Source: Warburgia ugandensis | Lineage: Eukaryota; Streptophyta; Magnoliopsida; Canellales; Canellaceae | Reading direction: 5' to 3' | Assembly: GCA_035236585.1 (NCBI GenBank) | Contig: CP141135.1 | Span: forward strand, 73,137,057 to 73,201,056 | DNA: 64,000 nt | In this document: positions 1 to 13,362 of the stretch, piece after piece | Position numbering within the stretch: the first letter of the stretch is position 1 | Layout of the letters: each line of letters starts with the position of its first letter | Made by a program: the position numbers and the translations under genes | The notes under the pieces: generated by a model | The model's input: the letters and a program-made list of their open reading frames with translations, nothing else | Database searches by the model: none | Told to the model about the DNA's origin: nothing

Positions 1-2465
1 TTCATCGTCATGTACTCAAACTTCCGATATCAACTTTGATTGGGAATTGGCAATTGTTGTGTGGGGAAAGGATGCATAAACAAATCAACCCAATAGGGAA
101 AGCTCGTTTTTTGTTGTTGCATCACTGTTGGCGGATGCATTTGGTGAAATAACGTTGCCTGACTGAAGCAAAACAATGGACACGGCATTCTCTCTCTAGT
201 TCAACTATCGTAGTCATCGGTCTTCTGTTGTTGATCAAAAGTTTTGATTCAAAATTAGAGTTACGGTTTCGTTAATGATCAATTGTAACCCCTCTTGCAG
301 ACAGTGTGAAATCACTTGTCACTCTCTTGACACCGACTGAGGATTAAAAACCGCAGGGACAATGCGACAATTTCATTAATAGGAAGTTGATGGTAACATG
401 ATAATCATGACCTTAAAACTTTGCATTAGGGAGTCAAATTGACCCATTCTCAGTGAAAAAAAATGGGCAACATCGGACAAACTTGCTAAGGTGGAATTCT
501 AACCCCACCTTAACTTAAGAAGATTCATTTATAGGCTAAAATTTTCAATGTAATACATCAACTCTTTACCCCTTAAGCCTAGAAAGGGATTGTAGGTGGG
601 GTTGTGAGAGGTTACAAGGCAAAAGGAGAGAGCAGGTGTGATAGTAGAGAAGAAGGGGAAGAGAAAAGGGAGAAAGTATAGGTATCCACATGATGAAAGA
701 GAGACTGCTCGTTGAGAGTCTTAACAATAGAAAAGAAGACAAAGAATAAAATGATTTCATTGTGCTTTACAAACTTGCATGAACCTTTCAAAATAAACAA
801 TTCAATGCACCGGTGATCCTGATTAAACTATACAAAACATATGATTAGATCCAATAAATCAAAACATTGAAAACTAAAGCATATGATTGATAAATACTGA
901 AAAAAGAAAGAAAGTAAGAAGCCAACAATGATCACATGCCCGTGTGTATCTATGCATTGTTCACCGAAGATTGGACATAAGGGTCGTGATGTTGTGATTT
1001 AGGGTCCCCTCCTAGCTTGCCACCACTAAAAAGGAAAAGAAGAAAATAAGAACTGTGTGAGCATAATTGGATGACTAAACCATGACAATCAAAGTAATGA
1101 AAATGGTCTATTTTGAATTGTCTGTGCAATCTATTAGTCTCTATGGCATTTCTCCACGTGGTATGATCAATACAATTGTCAAATCTAGTTCACATCTAGG
1201 AATAGATCAAACAAGGGGACCATTATTCAGAGAGCTAACCCATAACCCTTAACATATAATCCCAGATCAAACTAATCACATTGTACTTCACATTTGTCTA
1301 ATCTCCAATTAAAACTCTAGCAAGTTTAAGCCTTAGACCCTAACAACCGATCAACTGCAAGGACACCCACCATCTTTGCATCCACATATTCACATTGGTT
1401 AGATCAAAGACTCAATTACTCATATTATAGTTTGACTCTCAGCTCCATTTCATTGAAAAATTAAAAGAACTATAGAAATTATCTTAATACACTCTGGCAA
1501 AATGATGGCCTCTCCTATGGTACCTAGTATGTCAAGGGCTCAAACTGCTCATGAGCGTGTGCTCAACATTCCCAAAAAAGGAAAGAAAAAGAATCAAATA
1601 TCTTAATTGTTCCTATGGTTAATTAAGGGACAAGGAAGGAGCATATAAGTCACACTGTAGACTAAGTATATGCTTAAGAAACTCAAAAACTCTACTCAAC
1701 TCGAAAAGTGTTACAAATGAAGTTAACTGGAAGTGACTCAAATGCTATTTTATATTATCTTATTAATTAATAGTTATAGTTAAAATTTTCACTTTGTTGC
1801 ATGGCAATAGCTATAGGCTTGTGGGTTAGAAGTTAGTATTGTTTTTTGGAAGTATTGAGTTGATATTGTAACAAAAATAAAATATTTTTTAGAGGCAACT
1901 CAGAGAGTGACTTAATTTCCTTGCAGTTTCGAGTAACTCGGATAAGTTTTCTAAGTTGACTTGTGAGTTTTAGAACTATTGACTTAACCGATCAAGATAG
2001 TACATTTTCAAACATCTATAATTTATATGGGTAACTAGCATGTATACAATATTAAATGATTAGAACACTTGTCAAGTCTAGGTCACATCTGATAATCGTC
2101 ACTCAAAGGGACCATTGCTTGTAAGCTTACCTTAACCTTAAACACATGAGATTTTGTTGTCTAATTAATCATGGATCTCCATATCTATCTAATCTTCAAT
2201 AGTAGGCTTATCCAGTCTAAATCTCACATCCTAACAGCCAATCAAGTACCACTTTGGTCCACTCAACAACACGTGTGAGATCGAAAAATCGAACACTCCA
2301 ATCGTAACTCGACACGTGTGCTTTCTCAACATCATTTCACTTAAAAGCTTAATGAAGTACATAATTTTATGCTAGTTGTCTAGATAATTAAGCGGGGAAG
2401 TGCAAGTCCCATTTGTAAACCCTTAGTTGGAAATAGAGGAAATTAGTTGCCCTAAGTTTTAACTG
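1..2465. other. AT-rich stretch, no gene seen
   Basis: I see no exon-like coding segment with recognisable protein similarity, no tRNA and no clear mobile-element ends. Open frames are short and low in complexity. It may be diverged transposon debris or distal intergenic DNA. Confidence 0.5.
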
Positions 2466-2960
2466 ATGAAGCCAGCTTGGGCCAGCTTAAATCGACTAAG
2501 CCAAGCTGGAGGAGAGAGACGTCGATATGTATGGCTCCATTTATTCGGGACAGTGGAGCGGTTAGGTGTGGGACCCAGTGTCCAGCTATTTAGGGAATGT
2601 CCTTCTCTCGCCCGCCTGGCGCAAATGGTGGGTGGACTGACAGTGCCACGTCATCAGACAGTTGGAATCTTCGTGTCTGTGTGGAGCAACCACCTTCCTC
2701 CTTAGGGCTGGCGTCAGGGCTACTTTCCAATTATAAACGGGGGCCACTTGGATGTGCCAAAAATATCAGCTGCATCGGCCAAGGCTGACCGTAAGATTCG
2801 TGCAGATTTCAGCAGCTTTTGATGCGTTTTATAGGCTGCAGTTCGGAGTCCACTGGATTGGTCATGATAACATTCCTTTGGGCCCACTAATATTAGCTGA
2901 AAAATCAGACCATCCGGCAAGGCTGACCGTAAGATTCTGGCAGATTTTTCAGCTTTAAGT
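2466..2960. repeat. GC-richer island with a repeated ~47-bp motif
   Basis: This segment is less AT-rich than its surroundings. A motif is present twice in direct orientation, at about 2773-2820 and 2911-2956, sharing the core AAGGCTGACCGTAAGATTC followed by a GCAGATTT and CAGC-rich tail. Both copies are preceded by a TCAG-rich stretch. Short open frames here do not resemble any protein I know. It may be a piece of a repetitive element. Confidence 0.4.
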
Positions 2961-3230
2961 TCCTATTTTCTAAGCCGTAGATTGGGATCCACGATATATA
3001 GGGATCCACAACATTCAGGCATATTTTGGTTTCATCGTTGAATACTGATTGCAATATTGCTTCATATTTTACAGGTTTCTCATCCGATTAAGTTATACAC
3101 AGTGTTCTTCAGATGATGGCTCCTCAGTGGATTTCGGCCGTTAGATTTCTGTACATCTCTGCATCTTTCCATTATTTTTCATTTTCTAAAACCACATCTA
3201 ATTAAAAAGTCATGTAGGCCTTACAAGTAA

Positions 3231-3262
3231 AGATGGAATTCTCTTAGAATTGAATTCCATCT
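3231..3262. repeat. Perfect 11-bp inverted repeat (hairpin)
   Basis: AGATGGAATTC at 3231-3241 is matched by its exact reverse complement at 3252-3262, with a 10-nt loop. Related GAATTGAATTCCAT-type sequences recur at about 5459, 5502, 5914 and 61915-61965, so this is probably a remnant of a MITE family with GAATTC-rich termini. Confidence 0.45.
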
Positions 3263-3310
3263 CGCCTGCCGGATTCAATTCTCCTCAGTGATTCAATTCT
3301 CTTAGACTAA

Positions 3311-4865
3311 GAATAGAGCTTAAATATCCGATATACCACCGGAATTCAAATTGATAAAATTTATTGTAGGGTTTATTTAATCGCGTATCTTATGAGCTTT
3401 TAAAATATATGTCAAGGTTGTAGTTTATTTAATTATGATATTTTGGACATATGTAAGATATCAAATTTATTTAACTATAATATCTTGAGTATTTTACACC
3501 GAGCTGCATTTTTTTGTTTTAGATATAAATTATAGCCCTTATTGCAAATTTAAGTGGGCACAATTCTAATCAATGCGGGTACCATCCGATGAACGGCTGT
3601 GCTGATTGGAGACTGGTCCCCACAAATGTATTTTTATTATATTTATTTTTCTTGACAATTAAGATAGTATATGAATTTTTCTAGGGTTTCCCCGCCGATA
3701 AATTGATTAGGGCTGACGTCATGGCTTTTGAAGGAATCAGCCTCGAGTCACATCGCGTCGGAAGTCTGCCGGCTCTTCCGGACTAAAACCAGAGAAAAAT
3801 CTATGCAGACAGACAACGATTGTCTCACTACTTTACACCTGTCGTTTCTTGAAATTGCTGAAATGCCCTCGTTTGTGGGTTCTCTGGGTGGCAGGCTGGA
3901 GATTGGAATGTAGTTATTGACTGTCATGTTGGGGGAAATTGTTGGGTAGTCCGAGGACAATTTTGGAATATAAGGTATGGACGGCTAGAAAGGCAAGTTA
4001 GGTTCAGTTTTTGACTGATCTGGACCGTTCATCACTTTAATCGTGTCCTAGATTGACCATCTACAAAATTTATCACACATTGGACGATTCTAATCAAAGG
4101 ATAATATCAGTCGATCAATAAAAGGTTCGGATCGTACTCATCTGAGATAGACTGACAAAGGTATTACCATATAAGTTCTCCTCCAATAGAATTACCTATT
4201 AGAAGGACAATGATAGTCTCATGTGGGTCCACCCATGTGACATTATTTATTGATTTGTTTCATCCCTTCGTTGGGTAGATCCATTTCTAGTGATGACATG
4301 TGAAGGCAGAAATTTATAGAATTAGGAAAACATTTAACTTTGTTACAAAATTAGGAAAATAAATTAATCTTTTACTTTATATTTTTGGCCAGATCTATAG
4401 TAATATCTAAAACTCTGATGAATTATTTCTCAAGTTTGACTTTAATTTATGAATTTATATTTAACTTGGTAAATTTGCTCTGAATGCGAAGTATATGAGG
4501 AGCTGTTAATTATTTGAAAAAAAAAAAAAAAAAAAGGTTGAGAGATTAAAAACTTAAAAGTTTTTTTTCAAAATTTTCAATTATTTAGATTTTTTTTTTT
4601 AAGTATGCTCTCAACCACTGATGTGTGTACTTAAGATAAAAAAAAATAAAAACTATACTGAAAAACAATGCACATTCTGACCAGAATAAAAAAATGGATG
4701 GAAGAAGATGAAAGGTCTAGATCACAGGTTTCTCATCATCTTCCCAAAAAAAAAAAATATTTTTTTTTCTTTTTTGGGGGGTGCTTTTTTTTTCTGAATT
4801 AGGGTGCTTTTTCTTCCCACTCTTCCGTATACATGTACGAGCAGATTTCCTGAAATGGCCAAAAA
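3311..4865. other. AT-rich stretch, no gene seen
   Basis: No recognisable gene. It contains a pure A run near 4517-4536 and T/A homopolymers around 4750-4795. Short open frames there only reflect homopolymers. Confidence 0.5.
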
Positions 4866-5432
4866 TCTGCTTAAATTTTGCCTGTTCTTTACGTACACTT
4901 GTGAGCAGGTAAAAAGTACCAATACAAACACCCAAAATATTCACCAAAGTGCGCAGAGGAAGGGTCACTTCCTAAAAGGATCTTGGGAAATGCTAAAACT
5001 CACTCTCCTTATTCTCTAAAGCCACCCCCTCTTCCCGTGGTTTTCTGTCTCTTTTTCCTATTGATGAACCATGCACCAAAATTCGAACCCATCCGATTGT
5101 ATTAAACCTCTGATTGTGGCCTCCAAATGGAATAGAAAATCTTCACAAATCAAAGGCTTACAATCATCTAACTGTGAAGAATTTTCACGTACGGAGAGAT
5201 TTATGTGATGAACAGTTTAGATCAAGTGAAATATTGGGCCCCAGTTGTACTTTTTGCCTGCTTAAATTTGCCTGCTCTTTTCGTACTGTTATTACCAGGT
5301 CAAAAGTACCAGTAGAAAGACCCAATATGTTCATCAATGTGCACAGAGGGAAGGTCATTTCGTAAAAGATTTTGGGAAATGATAAATTAACCCTCTTCAT
5401 TTGATAAAGACACCCCAACCCCTTTCAAGTGG
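4866..5432. repeat. Diverged direct duplication (~175 bp, period ~391)
   Basis: About 4866-5040 and 5257-5432 align along their length. Both carry CTGCTTAAAT, AAAAGTACCA, a GTGCNCAGAGG block, TTGGGAAATG and a CACCCC-rich end finishing in GTGG. I judge them roughly three-quarters identical by eye. The frames are not conserved, so this looks like a duplicated noncoding or transposon segment. Confidence 0.6.
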
Positions 5433-8400
5433 GTGATATTAATTCACAAAGCAATGATAGAATTGAATTCCATGGTGTTCACCCTGGTGGCGGAATGCAC
5501 TATTGAATTCCATGAAAGACGTCTATCTAGGGTTTTTTTTTTTTTTTCTTCTATTTTTTTTTTTTTACCATTCATCTTAATTGCCCTAGTTTTTTCCTTT
5601 TTATTTTTTATTTCTGAATATAGCAAAGAATTGCTAAGCCAACCATCTAATAATCTATTATCCGAATTCTTAAATTTAATAGAATTATTTAGTAAAAGAA
5701 AAAGTGTCATCTCGAACCTCTAACCAAGCATAACAAAAAGAGATGAATGGCCCAATCTTCAAAGATCACGTCCCATGGTGGCTCTTTTTGAGCGTCTCTG
5801 AATATCATTTCTCGTAGAACTCATGATAAGTGGAATCTAATAGGATGGATTTTACCTCTATATAAATTAAAGATTGATATTCAGAGCAGGGTCGAATCCG
5901 CCATAGAATTCAATTCCGTCTTCTCTTTTGGCCTCTCATAAAATAATGGGGTATTATAATTATACGCAATGAATTGTCACTATTCAAAGCATCTGCTATT
6001 AAGGAACAATCCAAAAACCATGATTTTTTGGAGGATTTTGGGGCCAACACCCAATAGTTATACTCTACCTACCAAAACAAGTGATCTAATGATCAGATCA
6101 TTTTCAAACTATTCTGGGCCGTCAGATCATGGAAGTGCATGTAGTTAATGAACGTTGTTTAAAACTGTTTTTGTCTTAACCAGACCACTTTGACTAAATA
6201 ATAATAGAATAATGGCAAGGATAATAGTCAATTGTATGTGGTCTCTTTGCTAGAACATCAGAAAGAATCAAGAAAGATCCACCACCAATGAACAAATAAT
6301 GGAGGATGATGAAAGAGTAGGCCCCACTTTGATCAGGCCGCCACCAGGTAATTGGATTGCACTCTATAGTGAAGTATTATTTATACTTAAATTCTGTTTT
6401 TTCTGACTAAAATATATAATTTATTCATAAATACATTTTTATATTTTTATTGGAAGAAAATCAGGGATATAATGTATTATACTCTACGCACGTGTAGACA
6501 GTGATATCCCACCCTCTGGACTACATCTTAGATGAGATATCCACCCCAAATCTCTTCTCTCTTACGTGATTATTGACTCAATTTCACTGTTTTGAGTGCT
6601 TAAATGCAAACGTATGTAAATCAAAACCGATCGAAGGGTTAAGATAGTCTGCATTTTGGGGCACTGCAAATCTAGAAAGTGGAGAAGAAGATGAACAGTT
6701 TGGATCGCTTGCAAAGTGGCTAGAAATAAAATATTAAGACATGCTTGTGTCCATAAATAACTCATAGTATTGTGCCATCTGCGTCCAAATGGGGAACATG
6801 TTAATTATTTAATCAATAATTAATACAGCATTCTTATGATCAAGGGAAATAATCAATGTAAGGTTTTGAGAATCCGAGGATTTACATGTACCATAAAAGT
6901 ACTGGTAATATTCACCCAGCTGCTTGGTGGTCTGAATTATTCATCTGTGGGTCTCTGCTAAGATTGGCATGCAACAAAATCTTCTCCATTGGATCATTCG
7001 AAAGAGTTAGGCCCCACTTGTACTTTGCAAATGAAAATTTACACATCCATAGTATATAAAAATATATCTCCACAGTAAGATGTATCATTGAGTAGGATTA
7101 TAATGGAAAAGAATGTACAACTTGTGAAGTTTTTTTATTATTTTTATTATTATTAATAAAGAATGGTTGGAAGTTCTTCCAAACAAAACAAAAAAAAACT
7201 CCAATTGCATACCAAAAGAAAAATGAATCTATTTGTCATTTTGCTTTTTTGGTAGAATGGGCATATTTTCACTTTAAAAAATATCAGAAGGCAGAGTTAA
7301 TAGTGGGACTCACTATTTCAATTGTTCCATCAAAGGGCTAGAATTATCAAATGGGTTGTAATTTTGATACACGTCCGAGCATATGAATGGTACTATTTAA
7401 TAGCTTTTCTTTAATGGTAGACTCCAATGTAGACCTGTGCTCAGAAGATATATATTTGTTCTCTGTTATTTGTAAAAAATCATGCTAGTTGAATGATTCT
7501 AGTTTTGAATTTGGAAATAAATTGGCAAGGCAAATATTCATAAAATTCCTAAAATTTTAGGAGAGAAGCATTATTAGAATGTGAATTTTAGTTTTTATTT
7601 CTATTTATAACTAGACTTGTACATGATATTTGAGAATTTCAGAAATTATTCATGAAATCTGAGTTTTATGTCGTAAATTTATGTTAATTTGCACTGAATT
7701 TGTAACACAAAATGACTTCTGGATTATTCGAGAATAGATTGGGATATCAACAAGCCAAGACTTTTTCTTTTTTTTTTAATCTATTAATCAGATAGTTTTG
7801 TAACTATGATTGTAACCAAGTCTCTTTTCGGTTTTTGGTATCAATGGTCTTGATCTTTCGCCTAATATAAGCCAAGATCATCCAATGGGCGTATCATCCA
7901 TCAAATTTGTCATTTTTTTCACCTCTGTGGGAGTACCATTGAAGTTGTGCAGATGGTGTTCTACTAACAAGCATTGGGAGGTAGAACCAGATGGTTCTCT
8001 CATCAAAATTCTGGCTATTTCATACGAAACTGATGCAAAAGTGTAAGATAAAGATCTCCCTAATCATGTCCAGCCTGAGAAAGAGAATTCACCTTTTAAG
8101 CAAAGTGATAAAGTACTTGGCACTTTATAGGAAAAAGAAGACCAACAAATCAAAACAACTTGACAATATCTCCTGTCTTTATATGTTACTTTTTGCTGTT
8201 TAGGTTGAAGTTACTTGACAAGCAATGGCTAGAGCCATGCCCACTAGGATAGACCCAAACATTGGTTTACTGTTTCTGGGGTCAGGCACAGCTTGCCCAC
8301 AGCCCATTTGTGTCAATGAATATGGTAATTCAGTGGGCTGTAAGTGATCTGGTCAATGTCATTTCGGTATTGTTGATCAACTTTTTGTGATTTATTGATC

Positions 8401-8941
8401 AGAAAGAGAGCATACTGATCAGAGCAGTACAAATTGTTCTGCAATCACCGAATAAAATGAACAACATTTCTAGATGATTTTAAGCATTGAATTGCCCCAA
8501 TTGTGGGATTTTATGCATAGCATGGCAAAGAGATCAATGGTTTCGATTAGCCTACTGTAATTTCAAATTTCCCTTTTTTGGGGTCCAAGCAAAGGATCAA
8601 AGCAGATCACTCAATTTCTAAGTCTAATCCTCGGCCAGAGAGCAATAATTCAAGCTTGTGACCAAGCGTATTACAAAGAGGATGCCGAGATATCTGATTC
8701 TGGGTAAATGGGCAAAAATCTGTGAACACCCATTTATATGCAATAAGTTGTAAAGTAAATGAGTTTGGATTGAGAATTTAGGAGCCATTTAAAGACAGGT
8801 ATAATTTATCCTACCCCTTAAAACCCAGACCCAACACATAGTATCCGTGGGCGGGTGACATTGGCAAGTCGAAAGTTTAGTGCCAAATGTATAATAGTAG
8901 TCTTATCCGGATTGATGAATTATATCATTCAACAATGCTCA
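5433..8941. other. AT-rich intergenic stretch, no gene seen
   Basis: Contains long T runs around 5530-5570 and GAATTGAATTCCAT-like motifs at 5459, 5502 and 5914 (possible MITE remnants). No coding similarity or RNA gene was recognised. Confidence 0.45.
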
Positions 8942-9117
8942 GAAGGGAAGCTTTGGCACAACTATAGAGTTGTCATCGTGTAACCTTGAGGTCACGGATT
9001 CAAGGTAGCCTCTTGCAAAATGCAAGATAAGGCTACATATTATTAACCTTTGCAGTCTGCCCGTTCACTGGACCTCACATGCACAGGAGCTTCGTGCATT
9101 GAGACTGTCCCCTTTTA
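8942..9117 (+). mobile_element. Au SINE, near full length
   Basis: A tRNA-derived SINE starting GAAGGGAAGCTTTGGC. It has an A-box-like segment followed by GACC/AACCTTGAGGTCACGG (B-box region), then CTCTTGCAAAATGCAAG, a GGAGCTTCGTGCA block and a CCTTTT end. This order is that of the angiosperm Au SINE family. It is more diverged than the copies in the CUL3 region, and its target duplication is unclear. Confidence 0.8.
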
Positions 9118-10485
9118 AACAATGAGAGTGTTCTAGGCAAGGATTTGCTACATGCATGGTCACAAAGTTTGGGTTCAGGAAAAAGTTCGAAGAAAAAGAG
9201 TCGTAAAATTCAAAATATAAGAAAAAGAGACTACAAAATTTTCAAAAGTGCCAAAGGAAGAATTTTTTTGAAAAGAGTCTGAATTTTTTAATAAATTCTA
9301 AAAAAAAAGAATATACAATCTACAAGAAGTACTGCTATAGATAAAATTAATGTAATGTCCAAACTCTTAGATAAAGTTAAAAAGTTCGAAGCAAAAAAAC
9401 CAGTCGAGAAAATATTTTGAATCAGAAAAAATTAAAATATAAAAGATAGAAAGTCGATGACTAGAGTTGCAGAGAAAAGGAACTTAAGGCTTAGGGTTGA
9501 AGTGTTGAAGAAATTTTAAAAAATAAAAAGTTAAATACAAAATTTTCTACAAGAAAAAAAATCATAGAAGCTTATAGTTGTAAAAGAACTTAAAAATAGA
9601 AAGTTGAAACATGCAGAGCCCAAAAAAGAAAAAGTTGTAAATTTTGGTATTTTGCACAAAAGACTGGTTTTAAACAAAAATTTTGGACTTTTTTTTTCTT
9701 TCTTTTTTTTAAAGATGGGTCTTTTTAAAGTATAATACTGCTCACAGAATATACAGGTCTTTTTCAATAAAATAATTTTTTTTTGGAAAAACAGAATCTT
9801 TTGTTACTATGGGTACAAGTGCACCCCAGGATTCCTATGATCCGAACCATGAACCATGAACCATTCATCTAGTAGGCAATCTCTAACATAACTCTGAATG
9901 ATCCTATTTGTTTATCTAACTTGGGAGTGCTATGGATGGCAGTAGGTCCCCGGTTTGGGTTACGGTAACTTGTTGCAGGTTTGGGACCCCGGGCTGCCTT
10001 TACAGGGATTATCATGCACACAACGTGCGCTCACACACAAGCAAAGCTGACGAATAAGAGGATGGTTATGGTCGTAGACGCGGCAGAAGACAGATAACCA
10101 TAGAATTGCTGGGCAACTTCAGCACACCCCGAGGGGTTTACTGCTCTCCCTTTTCTCTTCTTTTGTTGTTTGGCCAGCTTTATACACCGATCAAGATGAA
10201 TCTGACAGACCCACTAGAATTGAATCCAGCTCTTCGGAATGTAAGGCGATGAAGAAAATGAAAACTGAAAAAAGATCTATGATACAGACAGAAAACATAC
10301 AAAGCTGAGGCTGTACGACAGAGGTTCGATCACGTGGTGATCACTATCTGGATCACATCAACTGGATGAACGACGAGGATCAACTACATATAATGGTAGC
10401 AAGATTTTTGAATTGAGTGGATCCAAACAACCAGATGAAATATGCAGGCACCTGATATTTTTCTGCTCGTTCTGTTTAGACTTAG
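9118..10485. other. AT-rich stretch, no gene seen
   Basis: A-rich on the plus strand between about 9170 and 9800 (long AAA/GAA tracts). No recognisable gene. Confidence 0.45.
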
Positions 10486-10649
10486 AAGGGGAACCTTGGT
10501 GCTACGGTAGAGTTGTGTGACCTTGAGGTCACGGTTTAAGGCATGGAAACAGTCTCTTGCAAAATGCAAGGTAAGGCTGCATACTATTAACCGTCCCTTC
10601 CCATATGCAGGAGCTTTGTGCACCGATGCTGCCTTCTTTCTTTTTTTTT
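10486..10649 (+). mobile_element. Au SINE with target-site duplication
   Basis: Begins AAGGGGAACCTTGGTGC and carries GTGACCTTGAGGTCACGG, CTCTTGCAAAATGCAAGG, GAGCTTTGTGCACCG and a pyrimidine tail. It is flanked by CTGTTTAGACTTAG (10472-10485) and CTGTCTGACTTAG (10650-10662), an imperfect duplication. It lies just beyond the last exon of the MOG1-like gene. Confidence 0.85.
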
Positions 10650-10758
10650 CTGTCTGACTTAGATATCCTCAAGAAAACAAGGATCAATTCCTGTAGTTGT
10701 AAACAAAAAGAAGAAACCGTCTTGTTGATCTGGATGTATATACCATGTTGGTATTCGG

Positions 10759-10906
10759 TTAAGCTCCTGCACCGAAAAGATTCCAGTCATGGACCTTGAA
10801 GCTTGTCACTGCAATCTTGAAGATCTCTGCCAATGGCAAGCACCCAGATTGTGTGGCAGGCACGGCTAGACCAGCTCCTACTGACTGAGCACTCACGTTT
10901 ACAGGA
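10759..10906 (-). CDS. MOG1: Last exon of the MOG1-like gene
   Basis: The best-preserved block of the MOG1-like locus. It follows a clean acceptor (TTTCAG at 10907-10912 read on the minus strand) and encodes about 49 residues including VGAGLAVPATQSGC, AEIFKIAV and VHDWNLFG before TAA at 10759-10761. This is the conserved C-terminus of plant MOG1 proteins. Its reading phase agrees with the donor at 12574-12579 (GTAAGT) of the preceding exon. Confidence 0.7.
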
Positions 10907-12579
10907 CTGAAATTGTAATTGGAAGAGTTAGAACGTTTCAGTAGATGACCAGTCAAAGAAAGCTTTCAAAACTTTATTCATGAAAAGAATTTATACATTA
11001 ATGTGGCGAGAGATGCTAATTTAAACTCAAATATCATAATTCAGATCAATTGTAAAAAATTATCATTCAAAAAAATCAAATGCAACGGTTCTCTAAAGAT
11101 AAAGCATAAAAAAATAGTTCAAGTCACTCTGGAAATCTTTGAAGGCATAGTTTACTGAGAACAGTGGTCTCTAAGTTCATTTATCTTACTACGAAGTTAC
11201 TTTGGTGTTCAAGTGCTTCATTGAGTTCATTGTTACTTAAACATGCTATGGAACATAAGGAGGTTCTATTTGTATGGGCAATAGGGACTATTCGTTAAAG
11301 CAGAACATCTCTTCAAATATGCCTGCAGTAATGAAAAATGCAGCTCTATGTAGTTCCTCTCTTCTTCTTTTTGTTTGTCTCCTCTTTTTCCTGTTCTCGA
11401 ATGACGAAATTATATCAGTATCCTTCTCTGTTCCTCAATGGTTTTGGGAAGTCAGCAGTTTATCATATGAAAAATTGTTCCTTGTTAAACTGTTACATTA
11501 AACATATTAGTACCACACCTTTTCTCCACTTTTAGTCGTTTCTTTTTCTTTTCCAAACGCTCTAAAAACAGAAGACATTGAACCCTGAGATGTAGGAGAA
11601 TCAATACAAAGGTATGGCCTTTATGTTCCAGTGCCATTGTGTGGGGGGCCAGAATGTCACTGGATGAACCCTTATTTTCAAATTATAGAATGCTTTGACT
11701 ATTAAAATATAGAACAGAATCTAGTGGATTTCAAAACTAGCCCACTGGAAAGTTTGTAGGCAGTATTGAACCTGTAGACTAATGAGGGATTGTCCCCCTT
11801 TTTCCTTTTGAATGTTGAACACACACCCACAAGCAGCCTGGTACCTGTGACCTATCATGGGCTCCTTCTAGTGTCACTAAACTAGAGGATAATCTCAACA
11901 TAGAAACACCTATTGTAAGCAAAATCTTGTTTTGTAAATTTTTTTATGAGTGCATGTTAACCTCGTTCTCGTGATTCCTACTTTGATCATTCCAAAATCT
12001 AGACAATTATTTTTGCTCCCAATTTCAAATGTTCATGCACAGTAATGCAGAAGGTTGGTTATCAGAAAAGGGAGGAGCCTGTCATCCTCCAACTAGAAGC
12101 TAAGTTAGAACTTAAAGACACTAGGAACTTCAAAGAGTGGTAATCTATGCAGAAGAGTCGGGCAACTATATCATGATTCCCCATTCACTTACTACTAAGG
12201 TTTCTATCACAAAGAACCTGTCCCCTCTCATTATTTTAATGTGTGTCTCTGTATGAGCGATTTAGCACAATTCTGTGTGCAATTAAGTTACAAAACACAT
12301 TCTCAGACTAGGTTTCTTCATTTCATTTTCATCCAGCTGCCTATCCTTAAAGCATTTATAGTTAACTGTAACCAGCGGCAGAAATTGACCTTCAAATGAC
12401 TATTTGATCAAAAAGATGCACGTGGCTTTAAAAAAAAATGGTCTACCAGAAAAAGTCTCGTCAAGTGCCAACATCATCTAAAGCAAGAAATATGCTTCCA
12501 ATTGTGATGCATGAAGTAACTATTAAACAAACTACTATGGGCCAAGCCTTTCAGACACGTATATTATCTTGCTACTTAC
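10907..12579. other. Intron of the MOG1-like gene, nothing else recognised
   Basis: AT-rich intronic DNA between exons 5 and 6. Short plus-strand frames around 11274-11535 show no recognisable similarity. Confidence 0.4.
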
Positions 12580-12902
12580 TTTATTATAATGGGGTCATAT
12601 GCTGTGACTAGCACATCTGCAGCTCCTCCCTTTAAGGTGTAGGTGTATATTTGCCAGATACACCCACAGAGAAAACCAACAACTATCAGAGGGAAGCTTC
12701 AATCATCTCTACAGAAACAATGGTAATATTTTGTGCTTCTTTCCCTTGCCTCTCCTTTGAGATTGACTGAGCATGGAGGAGAATATAAGCTGATTGTTAA
12801 ATTGAATGACAAACATGTATAAAGATAAAGAACAGAGGATAACAAAAACTAGTAAGGGATCTATCACTGCTACAGGTCTGACTTTAAGAACCTTGATAAA
12901 AG

Positions 12903-13362
12903 ATTCTAGAATAACCAATTACTGCTTAAAATGCTGCGTCAAACCTCTACTTATTAAACATCATAGATGCATAATGTAGCATATGTTAGAGGTGTCATGG
13001 TATCTTCCTGGTACGATTTCCTATACGAAACATTGATAATCTCAATTGGATGCTCTACCATGTCCAATTCACTTAAAAAATCATAGTCACGAACAGGGGA
13101 TAGGAAATCATACACTCGTTCTAGAATAACTACCTACTGCTCAAAATGCTAAATCAAAATTATACTTTCTCATTATAGATACATAATGTAGCATATGTTA
13201 GAAGTCAGGATGACTCAAATCTAATGGTATCTTGTCAGTACGACTTCCTATGCAAGATATCTACAATTGTATTTTATCAAGTCACTTTAAATTGGATGCC
13301 TAACCATGTCAAACTCACTCAAAAATCAAAGCCACTAGCAGGGGATAGAAAATCATACCCTC
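12903..13362. repeat. Tandem direct duplication, ~215 + 245 bp
   Basis: Unit 1 (12903-13117) and unit 2 (13118-13362) both start with TTCTAGAATAAC. They share CATAATGTAGCATATGTTAGA, a TATCTTCC/TATCTTGT...GTACGA block, AATTGGATGC and AGGGGATAG..AATCATAC. Unit 2 carries about 30 extra bases. It lies in the large intron between exons 4 and 5 of the MOG1-like gene. Confidence 0.75.

Noticed and set aside
5433..5723. 96-codon frame rich in Phe/Ile/Leu as a membrane peptide
   Set aside because: Produced by long T runs on the plus strand, with a lysine-rich mirror on the other strand. A homopolymer artefact.
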